Notes: generated by a model not told the origin, from the sequence alone. Positions 1 through 7,078 are shown, counted from the first letter of the stretch. The stretch is DNA of 11,082 nucleotides from Oscillospiraceae bacterium (GCA_031282535.1 JAITDM010000206.1:1-11082), one strand, 5' to 3'. Made by a program: numbers and translations.

Positions 1-701
1 AAGGCGGCCCGCCCAATCATCGCCGCGTCCGCTCCGGTGCGGCGCAGCGCCGCGACCGCGTCGGCGGGGGAGAAGATGTCCCCGTTTACGACCACCGGGA
101 TCGACACGGCCTGCTTCACCTCGCGGACGACGTCCCAGTCGGCCCGCCCGGCGTAGAGCTGCACCCGCGTGCGCCCGTGTACGCAGAGGGCGGCCGCGCC
201 CGCCGCCTCCGCCGCCCGGGCAAACGCGACGACGTTGCTCTGCCCCCTGTCCCAGCCCCGGCGGCACTTCACCGTCACCGGCAGGCGCACGGCGCGGACG
301 CAGGCCTCAATGATGCGGGCGGCCTTCTCCGGGTCCCGCATCAGCGCGCAGCCGTCGCCCGAGGCGACAATCTTCGGCGTCGGGCAACCCATGTTGAGGT
401 CGATGCGGTCGGGCCGGACGCTCTCCGCCACGATGGCGGCGGCCTCGGCCATGCAGGCCGGGTCGCTGCCGAACAGCTGGACGGCGGACGGATGCTCGTC
501 CGCCCCAAGCCGCATCAGACGGCGCGATTTCATGTCTCCATACGTCAAAGCCCGCGCGCTCACCATCTCGGTGCAGGTGAGGATGCGCGCCTGCCGGCGG
601 CACACCGCCCGGAAGGCAAAGTCCGTGACGCCCGCCATCGGGGCCAGCGCCAACCGGACAGACGACGGTTTTAATTCATAATTCATAATTTTATCACTCA
701 T
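1..701 (-). CDS. dusB: tRNA-dihydrouridine synthase (DusB-like), 3' end cut by window edge
   Basis: FMN-dependent enzyme that reduces uridine to dihydrouridine in the D-loop of tRNAs, in the cytoplasm. I translated the minus strand by hand and about 233 residues are visible. From the ATG at 701 they show the family's opening motif APMAGVTD (residues 20-27), the NMGCP loop with the catalytic cysteine (C106), a VKCRRGWD strand (144-151), and HGRTRxQxYxGxADWD (175-190). NGDIF (206-210) and the partial MIGRA phosphate-binding segment come just before the edge. These are hallmark Dus motifs. The start is ambiguous: in-frame ATGs lie at 701 and 686, with an in-frame TGA just upstream of 701. Neither has a purine-rich ribosome site, because the whole start region is a 7-nt tandem repeat. 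The gene lies downstream of rny on the same strand behind a hairpin. Function is near certain; the DusB subtype is the usual label in Bacillota, not proven here. Confidence 0.93.
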   Translation of the reverse strand, partial: MSDKIMNYELKPSSVRLALAPMAGVTDFAFRAVCRRQARILTCTEMVSARALTYGDMKSRRLMRLGADEHPSAVQLFGSDPACMAEAAAIVAESVRPDRIDLNMGCPTPKIVASGDGCALMRDPEKAARIIEACVRAVRLPVTVKCRRGWDRGQSNVVAFARAAEAAGAAALCVHGRTRVQLYAGRADWDVVREVKQAVSIPVVVNGDIFSPADAVAALRRTGADAAMIGRAA

Positions 702-728
702 CACTCATAACTCAGCACTCAGCACTGC
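672..728 (-). repeat. degenerate 7-nt tandem repeat covering the dus start
   Basis: Read on the plus strand the stretch divides into eight consecutive units: TAATTCA, TAATTCA, TAATTTTA, TCACTCA, TCACTCA, TAACTCA, GCACTCA and GCACTGC. All are 7 nt except the third, which is 8 nt. On the minus strand most units carry TGAG or TGAA and several carry an ATG (at 679, 686, 701 and 708). The repeat therefore provides both candidate dus start codons and replaces the expected ribosome-binding site. Its function is unknown. Similar heptads are, from memory, common in clostridial intergenic DNA. Confidence 0.85.
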
Positions 729-734
729 GTAACG

Positions 735-769
735 CGCCCGCCCTCCGCTGGCAAGCGGACGGGCGGGCG
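735..769 (-). terminator. strong GC hairpin after rny (possible terminator or processing site)
   Basis: Bases 735-749 pair with 754-769: 15 base pairs, a GGCA loop and one bulged C at 760. It begins 23 nt past the rny stop codon. No U-run follows on either strand, so it is not a textbook intrinsic terminator. It could stop, pause or protect the rny transcript, or separate rny from dus expression. The hairpin itself is certain; its role is inferred. Confidence 0.55.
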
Positions 770-792
770 GCTGCGCGGATCCATATATCCTC

Positions 793-2337
793 TTATTTCG
801 CGTACTCGATGTGCCGCGTCTCGCGGACCACATGTACCTTGATCTGGCCCGGGTAGTCGAGGTCCTCCTCGATCTTCTTCGCGAGGTCGCGGGCCAGCAG
901 AATCATCTGGTCGTCGCTGACGTTCTCGGGTTTCACCATGATGCGGATCTCGCGGCCGGCCTGAATGGCAAAGCTCTTGTCCACGCCGACAAAGGTGTTC
1001 GCAAGCTCCTCCAGCTTCTCCAACCGCTTGATGTAGTTCTCAAGATTTTCACGCCGCGCACCCGGCCGGGCGGCGGACACCGCGTCGGCCGCCTGCACCA
1101 AACAGGCGACGATGGTCTTGGGGTCGATGTCGCCGTGGTGCGCGTGGATGGCGTGGATGACGTCCTGGTTCTCCTTGTACTTGCGCGCCAGGTCCACGCC
1201 GATGGTCACATGGGACCCCTCGACCTCGTGGTCGATGGCCTTGCCGATGTCGTGGAGCAGCCCGGCGCGCCGGGCGAGGTTTACATCCACGCCCAGTTCG
1301 GCCGCCAGCGTGCCGGCGATGTGGGAGACCTCCAGTGAATGCAGCAGGACGTTTTGCCCGTAGCTCGTGCGGTAACGCAGCCGCCCCAGCAGGCGGACGA
1401 GCTCCGGATGCAGGCCGTGCACGCCGGCCTCGAAGATGGCGCGCTCCCCCTCGGCCTTGATCGTGATCTCCACCTCTTTTTTGGCCTTCTCGACCATCTC
1501 CTCGATGCGGGCGGGGTGGATGCGCCCGTCGGAGATGAGCTTCTCGAGCGACAACCGCGCCACCTCGCGCCGCACGGCGTCGAAGGAGGACAGCGTGATG
1601 GCCTCCGGGGTGTCGTCGATGATCAGGTCGACGCCCGTGAGCGTCTCCAGTGTGCGGATGTTGCGGCCCTCGCGCCCGATGATGCGCCCCTTCATCTCGT
1701 CGTTTGGCAGGGGCACCACGCTGACCGTGGCCTCGATCACATGCTCGGCGGCACAGCGCTGAATGGCCTGCGAAATGTACTCGCGGGCCTTGCCGTCCGC
1801 CTCTTCCTTGCAGCGCGTCTCGATCTCCTTGATCTTCATGGCGGCCTCGTGCGTCACCTCGGATTCGAGACTCTTGATCAGATAGAGCTTGGCCTCCTCG
1901 GCGGTAAAACTGGAAATCTTTTCCAGCACATCCATTTGGCTGCGTTTCAGGCGCTCCGCCTCCTCGCGGACGGCGTCGGCATCCTGCAATTTGCGGGCGA
2001 GCTGCTCTTCCTTTTTTTCGATGTTTTCGTGTTTGCGGTCGAGGGACTCCTCTTTTTGCTGCAGGCGGCGCTCCTGTTTTTGCAGGTCCTGCCGCCGTTC
2101 CTTGACCTCGCGGTCATACTCCACACGATTCCTATGAATCTCCTCTTTGGCCTCCACCAGGGCCTCTCTCTTTTTCGCTTCGGCGCTTTTGATCGCATCG
2201 TTGATGATCCTGCGCGCCTCCTCTTCGGCGCTCGCGATCTCTTTCTCCGCCACATTTTTACGGTACAAAATTCCGGCAAAAAAACCAACAGCGATTCCGA
2301 CGAGAGCGGCCACGATGGGAATCAGAATCTCCCACAC
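793..2337 (-). CDS. rny: Ribonuclease Y
   Basis: Membrane-anchored endoribonuclease that starts mRNA decay in many Gram-positive bacteria. The 514-residue protein matches the family's usual length and order. Residues 4-24 form one N-terminal membrane segment. Residues about 28-195 are a long charged coiled coil rich in E, K and R. A KH RNA-binding domain follows with GRIIGREGRNIR at 217-228. The HD phosphohydrolase domain has H333, the HD pair H362-D363 (LLHDIGKAID) and AIHAHHGD at 396-403; ADAVSAARPGARRE at 417-430 is also typical. The start is a GTG; a GGAGG at 2351-2355 lies 13 nt upstream, rather far, but no better in-frame start exists and the protein then begins directly with its membrane anchor. 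It is transcribed away from the cell-wall gene on the other strand. Two promoter-like sites lie upstream. Confidence 0.98.
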   Translation of the reverse strand: MWEILIPIVAALVGIAVGFFAGILYRKNVAEKEIASAEEEARRIINDAIKSAEAKKREALVEAKEEIHRNRVEYDREVKERRQDLQKQERRLQQKEESLDRKHENIEKKEEQLARKLQDADAVREEAERLKRSQMDVLEKISSFTAEEAKLYLIKSLESEVTHEAAMKIKEIETRCKEEADGKAREYISQAIQRCAAEHVIEATVSVVPLPNDEMKGRIIGREGRNIRTLETLTGVDLIIDDTPEAITLSSFDAVRREVARLSLEKLISDGRIHPARIEEMVEKAKKEVEITIKAEGERAIFEAGVHGLHPELVRLLGRLRYRTSYGQNVLLHSLEVSHIAGTLAAELGVDVNLARRAGLLHDIGKAIDHEVEGSHVTIGVDLARKYKENQDVIHAIHAHHGDIDPKTIVACLVQAADAVSAARPGARRENLENYIKRLEKLEELANTFVGVDKSFAIQAGREIRIMVKPENVSDDQMILLARDLAKKIEEDLDYPGQIKVHVVRETRHIEYAK

Positions 2338-2586
2338 GTCTTCGTGCGCACCTCCAGTGATTCGGAAACCGTCGTCCGCCCAATTGGGCCCGTTCTGTCT
2401 CTAGGCTCTTCGAGGGATCTCCCGGCGCCGCGTCGGGGCCGGCCCCTGCACCATATATTTTAAGAACAAACACAAAATACGGCATCGGAGACCGGCCCGG
2501 GCCTTTGCCCGGACGGCGCTCCGGAGGGATGAAATCGTCTCATGCCGCACGGGCGACCGGGCATAGGCGGCGGTTTTCGTTGATGT
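2338..2586 (-). promoter_or_regulatory. long rny leader region with palindromes
   Basis: No gene was found here. The stretch would be the 5' untranslated leader of rny. It holds a 12-nt perfect palindrome GCCCAATTGGGC at 2378-2389 and a 12-nt palindrome GGGGCCGGCCCC at 2435-2446. A CCGGGC/GCCCGG hairpin with a 4-nt loop lies at 2497-2512. The rest of the rny to cell-wall gene gap (2657-2786) has an AT-rich part up to about 2720 and nothing else I can name. No known riboswitch or T-box motif was recognised. Confidence 0.35.
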
Positions 2587-2615
2587 ATGATATATCTCAT
2601 GCAGAACATGGACAA
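2587..2615 (-). promoter_or_regulatory. candidate sigma-A promoter P1 for rny
   Basis: On the minus strand, TTGTCC (2615-2610) is followed after exactly 17 nt by TATCAT (2592-2587). That is four of six and five of six matches to the sigma-A consensus. It lies in an AT-rich island within GC-rich DNA and would start transcription near 2580, giving rny a leader of about 240 nt. This is a prediction from the sequence only. Confidence 0.5.
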
Positions 2616-2627
2616 ATCACTTCTTTA

Positions 2628-2656
2628 AGACTATCGGTTTTCGTGGCTTCTGTCAA
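2628..2656 (-). promoter_or_regulatory. candidate sigma-A promoter P2 for rny
   Basis: On the minus strand a perfect TTGACA -35 box (2656-2651) is followed after 17 nt by TAGTCT (2633-2628), a weak -10 box with three of six matches. It lies about 40 nt upstream of P1, in the same AT-rich island, and points at rny. The two could be tandem promoters, or only one may be active. Confidence 0.4.
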
Positions 2657-2786
2657 GATAAAAATCGGGAAATCTGTGTGCCTTGCCGAGAAAATGTGAA
2701 AAAAAGATGGTTTCAAGGCCCCTGGACGGAACCCGGGACTATTTTCCCCGCCCCGGGCGTACGCTAGAGAGGGCACTCGAATGCCC

Positions 2787-2845
2787 CGGCGCCCCCCGTT
2801 GGGCGCCGTCATGTTTTCTGCGGGCGGCCAAGCGCCGCCCCTGCA
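2787..2845 (+). repeat. paired GC hairpins of a REP-like intergenic repeat
   Basis: Hairpin 1 pairs 2787-2794 with 2801-2808 (8 bp, 6-nt loop) and is followed by TCATGTTTTCT. Hairpin 2 pairs 2822-2828 with 2834-2840 (7 bp), extended by TGC/GCA at 2819-2821 and 2843-2845 across a 2-nt bulge. Read on the minus strand, hairpin 2 begins TGCAGGGGCGG and ends CCGCCCGC, closely matching the hairpin after the same gene at 4666-4692. It ends where the ribosome site of the downstream gene begins, so it would lie in that gene's leader. Confidence 0.65.
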
Positions 2846-2860
2846 AGGGGGTTGTTTTCT

Positions 2861-4669
2861 GTGCGGATTGTCCCGCGGAGGGTCCCGGCGCGTGTGCTTT
2901 GGTGGGGGCTCGCCGTGCTCGCGGCCGGCGCGCTGATTGTCTCCGGGGCGCCGGCGCGGATCGTCTCGGTCCCGGCGCGCGCGGCGGCGCCGTCGTTTGA
3001 CGTACCGGTCCGTGTGCTGGAAAAGGCGCTGCGGGCGGACGTGGAGGCGCACGCCGCCGTGCTGGCGGGCGCGGAGGGCGCGGTCCCGCTCGATTGGATC
3101 GACCTGCTGGCCTGTCTGGCCGCCCGCTGCCGGGGGGATTTCAGCCAGTTTCGAGACACAGACCTGAACACCCTGTGCGACCGGCTGCGCGCCGGCGAGA
3201 CACTCGAGGCGCTGACCGCGGATCTCCCGCGTTTTTCCGACTACCGGGATCTTTACACCGCCGTACTGGGCGGTCTGGCCGGCTCCTTCCGGCTCGGCGC
3301 GGAGACGGAGGACGGGACCGCCTGGGAGGACCTGTACGGCCTCAAGGCGTACTCTCCCATCGCGGCCGGCTTCACCTACCGCCACAACAACGATTTCGGC
3401 CGCAGCCGGTCCTACGGCTATGAGCGCCGGCACCTCGGCCACGACATGATGACCGAGGTGGGCACGCCCATCGTCTGCATCGAGACCGGGGTGATCGCGG
3501 AGATCGGCTGGAACCAATACGGCGGCTGGCGGCTGGGTATCCGCAGTCTGGATGGCCGGCGGTACTATTATTACGCCCACATGCGCAAAGGCCGGCCCTA
3601 CCACGCCGACATGGAGAAGGGCCGCCTGGTGCGCGCCGGGGACGTGATCGGCTACGTGGGGCGCACGGGGTACAGCACGCAGGAGGACGTGAACAACGTG
3701 GGCGAAAACCACTTGCACTGGGGGCTCCAGCTCCTCGTCGACGGCGCGCCGCCGGAGGATTCGGAGTCGAACTGGGTGGACGTGTACGAGATCACCAAAC
3801 TGCTCCACGCGCACCGTTCCGAGGTGTGGCGCGACTCGGCCACGAAGGAATTTTACCGCGCGCGCCCCTTTGAGGAACCCGCGGCCGTGGCCGCGGCCGC
3901 GGCGGCTTCGCCGACGCCGGAGGGCGCCGTGAGGCTGCCCGTCGTCATGTACCACAGCGTCCTCAAAGAGACGCGCGGCAGCGCGTACATCATCACGCCG
4001 GCGCAGCTTGAGGCCGACCTCGCCTACTTACAGGCCCAGGGGTTCACCTCGGTGACGGTCTCCGACCTCACGGCCTTCGCGCGCGGGGAGGCGGCGCTGC
4101 CGGAAAAGCCGGTCATGCTGACCTTTGACGACGGGCACTACAACAATGTGTTCTACGCCGAACCCCTGCTCGCCGCCTACGGCATGCGGGGCGTCCTCGC
4201 CGTGGTGGGGGCTTTTTCCGACCGCTCGGTGCAGGAGGGCGCGCAGAATCCCAACTTCTCCTACGTGACCTGGGACGACATGGCGTCTCTCGCGGCGCGC
4301 GGCGTCTTTGAGATCGAAAACCACTCCTACCGGATGCATGTCCCCTCCGGGTCCCGTCCGGGCTGCGCGCAGCGCAAGGGCGAGAGCGACGCGGACTACG
4401 ACCGGGCGGTCCGGGCGGATCTGGGCGAGCTTCAGGAGCGGATATCTGCGGTCACCGGCCGCCGGCCGGAGGCGTTTGTGTATCCGTTCGGCATCTTCAC
4501 CGCCCGTCTCGAAAACATCCTCCGGGACATGGGGTTTGCCTGCACCATGACCTGCACCTACGGCGTCAACGAGCTGAAACCCGGCGACCCCGACGCCCTC
4601 TTCGGCCTGAAACGCGTCCTCCGCGACGGCGGCACCTCGGTGCAGAACATTTTGGAAAAATATCTGTAG
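2861..4669 (+). CDS. secreted or anchored M23 peptidase fused to NodB polysaccharide deacetylase
   Basis: Two-domain cell-wall enzyme of 602 residues. An N-terminal hydrophobic segment (about 12-35) should act as signal peptide or membrane anchor. Residues 55-150 are a helical region seen in clostridial M23 proteins. The M23 (LytM) domain at about 160-320 keeps its zinc ligands: H191-x3-D195 and H286 within HLH (284-286), plus YYAHM around H241. M23 enzymes cut peptidoglycan cross-bridges, though some members are inactive. An alanine-rich linker (338-357) leads to a NodB domain (about 358-600) with TFDDG at 421-425, H488/H493 in HSYRMH (one residue longer than the usual HxxxH spacing) and YPFG at 541-544. 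NodB enzymes remove acetyl groups from wall glycans. I chose the GTG at 2861 because AAGGGGG (2845-2851) lies 9 nt before it; a TTG at 2852 would touch that site. The gene stands alone and its substrate is unknown. Confidence 0.93.
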   Translation: MRIVPRRVPARVLWWGLAVLAAGALIVSGAPARIVSVPARAAAPSFDVPVRVLEKALRADVEAHAAVLAGAEGAVPLDWIDLLACLAARCRGDFSQFRDTDLNTLCDRLRAGETLEALTADLPRFSDYRDLYTAVLGGLAGSFRLGAETEDGTAWEDLYGLKAYSPIAAGFTYRHNNDFGRSRSYGYERRHLGHDMMTEVGTPIVCIETGVIAEIGWNQYGGWRLGIRSLDGRRYYYYAHMRKGRPYHADMEKGRLVRAGDVIGYVGRTGYSTQEDVNNVGENHLHWGLQLLVDGAPPEDSESNWVDVYEITKLLHAHRSEVWRDSATKEFYRARPFEEPAAVAAAAAASPTPEGAVRLPVVMYHSVLKETRGSAYIITPAQLEADLAYLQAQGFTSVTVSDLTAFARGEAALPEKPVMLTFDDGHYNNVFYAEPLLAAYGMRGVLAVVGAFSDRSVQEGAQNPNFSYVTWDDMASLAARGVFEIENHSYRMHVPSGSRPGCAQRKGESDADYDRAVRADLGELQERISAVTGRRPEAFVYPFGIFTARLENILRDMGFACTMTCTYGVNELKPGDPDALFGLKRVLRDGGTSVQNILEKYL

Positions 4670-4692
4670 GGGCGCACATTGTGCGCCCGCCG
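4666..4692 (+). repeat. REP-like hairpin overlapping the stop codon of the M23-NodB gene
   Basis: GGGCGCAC (4670-4677) pairs with GTGCGCCC (4681-4688) around an ATT loop: 8 perfect base pairs. The element starts GTAGGGGCG, so its TAG is the stop codon of the gene (4667-4669). No T-run follows, so classical termination is doubtful, though the hairpin could protect the mRNA end. It is related to the hairpin at 2819-2845 in the opposite orientation. Confidence 0.7.
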
Positions 4693-4749
4693 TCCCCCAC
4701 GCGCCCGCCGTCCCCACGCGCCCGTCGTCCCCACGCGCCCGCCGTCCCC
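4683..4749. repeat. four tandem units of a 17-nt GC-rich repeat
   Basis: Units of the form GCGCCCGCCGTCCCCAC follow each other at 4683-4700 (18 nt, one extra C), 4701-4717, 4718-4734 (one C to T change) and 4735-4749 (truncated). The first unit starts inside the right arm of the preceding hairpin, as if that arm and its flank had been duplicated. It lies between two convergent genes and no coding role is seen. Confidence 0.85.
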
Positions 4750-4783
4750 TGCCCGTTTTGCTAGAAGAAAAGCGCATGCAGCA

Positions 4784-5584
4784 TTATGACGCCAGAAACT
4801 GCAGCGGCGTCACGCCTATGTATTTCTTAAAATCGCGCGTCATGTGCGACTGGTCGGAGAAGCCCAAATCGTATGCGACGCGCGCCAAAGCGGCCTGCCC
4901 CTGCAAATCCGTCAGATTTTGCAGCACATTGTGCGCGCGGAGCACCTTTCCGAATCTCATCACCGAAAAACCGACCTTTTCCTGGAAAATTCTGTTGATG
5001 TATTGTCGGGAATAGCCCGTCTCCTTTTCGAGAACGGCGAGGTTGATCTCGTCTTCGCCGTCGGAAAACCGATTGACGATGTACTGGCAGAGCTCCTGCT
5101 TTTCAGAAAATTGCGCATTTTCGAACAGATCTGAATATGCATCCATAAATGCTTCCATTTGCCAATGGTAGTCCCATTTTGACAGGATATGCCGGATGAA
5201 GCTGTCGCTCTGGCAGACGTCGGAAAGTGGTATGCACTTGTCAATCATCGCGGGCAGCGCCACCTTCGCGATGAGCGGAGAATGCCCCGAAAGGAAACGC
5301 ACACAGAAATACCGATATCCCGGGCGGAAACAGAATCCACCCAGAGACGGCGCCGAGATAGGCCCGGCGATCTCCGCGCCCGCGTCGCCTGTCCGGTCGT
5401 TTTTATAGAAGAGGACGTCCGCGCAGACGTCGGCAATGGCAATGGGCTTTACGCGGCGGTCAGCCTCAAACGAAACCGAATAGAACAACGCAATCTCGAA
5501 CGAAGCGACCCTGTCCTGCCTGTAACACATCCCGTATTTGCGAATGTCCGGCTGGTCTGTAATCATTGCCCTGTAAGGCACCAC
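4784..5584 (-). CDS. AraC/XylS-family transcriptional regulator
   Basis: DNA-binding regulator of 266 residues that probably senses the substrate or a product of the neighbouring catabolic genes. The C-terminus has the two AraC helix-turn-helix motifs: the first at about 180-207 (INLAVLEKETGYSRQYINRIF), the second at about 231-264 ending in the family signature GFSDQSHMTRDFKKYIGVTPLQF. The N-terminal 150 residues hold a PGYRYFxVRF segment typical of AraC effector domains but give no ligand. I start at the GTG at 5584 because AAGGGAGG (5593-5600) sits 8 nt upstream; a GTG 24 nt earlier lies upstream of that site and has none of its own. It begins 49 nt after the oxidoreductase stop codon, so it is probably the last gene of the operon. 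Its base composition is visibly less GC-rich than that of the redox genes, which may mean a different origin. Confidence 0.93.
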   Translation of the reverse strand: MVPYRAMITDQPDIRKYGMCYRQDRVASFEIALFYSVSFEADRRVKPIAIADVCADVLFYKNDRTGDAGAEIAGPISAPSLGGFCFRPGYRYFCVRFLSGHSPLIAKVALPAMIDKCIPLSDVCQSDSFIRHILSKWDYHWQMEAFMDAYSDLFENAQFSEKQELCQYIVNRFSDGEDEINLAVLEKETGYSRQYINRIFQEKVGFSVMRFGKVLRAHNVLQNLTDLQGQAALARVAYDLGFSDQSHMTRDFKKYIGVTPLQFLAS

Positions 5585-5633
5585 AACCTTCGCCTCCCTT
5601 CTGTTCACGCAATCGAAGACCGCTCGCGGCGGC

Positions 5634-6761
5634 TCAAATCTTTGCTTTGAACCTGTCGTATTTGAACTTGCTCACGTCGAGCAGCGGCGCGTCCCCGACC
5701 ACAAGGTCGGCGAGCAGTGTCCCCACGACGGGAGAGATGCCGAAGCCGTGGCCGGAGAAACCACAGCCGACGGTCAGACCGGGGGTCTCCTCCGGATTGT
5801 CCATGACGGGTATGTGGTCGACGCATTCGTCAAGCCAGCCCGCCCACGAGCGCACGACTTTCAGCGTCCGCAGAACGGGAAAGTAGCCGATGATGGCCCG
5901 GCATGTACTCGGTACAGCGACGGATGCGCCGCGCGCGCCGCCGTCATAGGCGGCGTAGGCCTCGTACCCGTGCGTCCCACCGAATACGAACGAGCCGTGT
6001 TTGGACTGGTGCCCGTAGAAGTCCGCCATCGCGGTGCCGAGCATCTGCCAGAACATGTGCGGCGCCTCCTCGGTGACAATGCACTCCATGAGAAGCGGCG
6101 ACATCGGGACGTCGAGCCCGACGGAAGACAGTATTTTCCGGCTGTCGTACCCGGCCGTGACCGCGACGCGCCCGGCGGAGTAGACGTCGCCGTTTGCCGT
6201 CACAACCTCGGACACGCGCCCGCGGACCTTGCGCAGTTCCGTGACCTCCGCGCCCGATACGTACCGCACCCCGTTTTGCCGCGCCGCGCGGTAGTACGCC
6301 AGTGTGACGAGCATGGGATTGGCGTGGCCGTCGGTGGGGCACCACCCCGCTCCGACGATCTCCTCGGAGAGATAGGGGCAAATCTCCTTTGCCTCCTTGA
6401 AATCAATCAGCCGCATGTCAAGCCCGCCCGCGACGCAGCTTTCCGTCAGCCCGCGCAGAATCCCCATGTGCGCCTCTGTCTTGCCGAGGCGCAGATTGCC
6501 CTTCTGGTAATATTCAACATCTACGCCAAGCTCCTCCGAGAGGTTCGGCCACATGTGTTTTACGCCGTACATCGCGAGCGGCAGCTCCGCCGGGTGCCGC
6601 CCCGACTGGCGGACGCCGCCGCCATTCCGCGACGAACCGCCGACGCCCACGCACCCGTCCTTTTCGAGCACGGTGACTTTCAGCCCGCGCCGCGCGAGAT
6701 AGTACGCCGTCGCGCTGCCGATGGCCCCCGCGCCGATGACAATCACGTCGGACGTGTTCAT
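5634..6761 (-). CDS. DAO-family FAD oxidoreductase, likely catalytic subunit of an amine/imino-acid dehydrogenase complex
   Basis: Flavoprotein of 375 residues that should oxidise a carbon-nitrogen bond of an amino acid, imino acid, opine or amine to an imine. It shows the N-terminal FAD motif GAGAIG (10-15), SSRNGGGVR (43-51) as in sarcosine oxidase beta and related subunits, RSWAGW (304-309) and GFSGHGFG (334-341) near the C-terminus. Length and motifs fit the beta subunit of D-hydroxyproline dehydrogenase, opine oxidase or HcnC. The ATG at 6761 is chosen because GGAGGG lies 6 nt upstream and its ATGA overlaps the stop codon of the preceding BFD-like gene. The open frame continues 54 codons further upstream, but only inside that gene. 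The overlap points to translational coupling and a shared complex. Glycine oxidase (ThiO-like) is a less likely alternative, as no thiamine genes are nearby. Confidence 0.9.
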   Translation of the reverse strand: MNTSDVIVIGAGAIGSATAYYLARRGLKVTVLEKDGCVGVGGSSRNGGGVRQSGRHPAELPLAMYGVKHMWPNLSEELGVDVEYYQKGNLRLGKTEAHMGILRGLTESCVAGGLDMRLIDFKEAKEICPYLSEEIVGAGWCPTDGHANPMLVTLAYYRAARQNGVRYVSGAEVTELRKVRGRVSEVVTANGDVYSAGRVAVTAGYDSRKILSSVGLDVPMSPLLMECIVTEEAPHMFWQMLGTAMADFYGHQSKHGSFVFGGTHGYEAYAAYDGGARGASVAVPSTCRAIIGYFPVLRTLKVVRSWAGWLDECVDHIPVMDNPEETPGLTVGCGFSGHGFGISPVVGTLLADLVVGDAPLLDVSKFKYDRFKAKI

Positions 6762-7078
6762 GCAAGACCCTCCTCGTTCGCGAATACGTACATCTCCGTC
6801 GGGCGCGCCGGGGCGCGCCCCGTGGCTTCGGCGAGCGCGCTGGGCGGCACACCCAGCTCCCGCGCGACGACCGCGCGCACAAGCCGCGCGCACGTCTGCC
6901 CCTGACACAGCCCCATGCCGCACCGCAGGAAGCGCCGGACCTCATGTACGTTAAACATGCCGTCGCGCACGGCGCGGCGAATCTCGCCCTTTGTGACCTC
7001 CTCGCAGCGGCATATCACGAGCTCGTCGTCCGCCGCGGGGACGTACCCGCCAAAATCGCGCGTTCTGTCCACGCTCAC
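6758..7078 (-). CDS. small BFD-like [2Fe-2S] protein
   Basis: Protein of 106 residues with the bacterioferritin-associated-ferredoxin-like fold found at the C-terminus of HcnB and opine oxidase alpha subunits, here as a free protein. The visible pattern is C23-x-C25-x32-C58-x4-C63, with one more cysteine at C53, in the context ICRCEEVT and CGMGLCQGQTC. These should bind one [2Fe-2S] cluster that passes electrons between flavoproteins. The start is a GTG with AGGAGG 7 nt upstream (7086-7091), overlapping the stop codon of the preceding flavoprotein as GTGA. Its own stop overlaps the next start as ATGA. Both overlaps suggest a subunit made in step with its neighbours. Confidence 0.9.
   Translation of the reverse strand: MSVDRTRDFGGYVPAADDELVICRCEEVTKGEIRRAVRDGMFNVHEVRRFLRCGMGLCQGQTCARLVRAVVARELGVPPSALAEATGRAPARPTEMYVFANEEGLA

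Noticed and set aside
307..603. Minus-strand open frame of 98 codons and plus-strand frames across 169-681
   Set aside because: They lie in other frames of the Dus gene, whose motifs are seen in the remaining minus-strand frame that runs off the window.
2258..2485. Short minus-strand open frame running into the rny start
   Set aside because: No ribosome site, out of frame with rny, and it reads through the palindromic leader; best taken as untranslated leader.
2338..2586. Riboswitch or T-box in the rny leader
   Set aside because: Only simple palindromes were found; no conserved T-box or riboswitch core motif could be recognised.
2505..2699. Short plus-strand open frame in the gap between rny and the M23-NodB gene
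   Set aside because: No usable ribosome site, and it overlaps the predicted rny promoters on the other strand; nothing recognisable in the 64 residues.
2597..3955. Minus-strand open frame of 452 codons antisense to the M23-NodB gene
   Set aside because: His/Arg/Pro-rich with no domain; the plus-strand gene has intact catalytic motifs.
4683..4749. Possible CRISPR array
   Set aside because: The 17-nt units are directly adjacent with no unique spacers.
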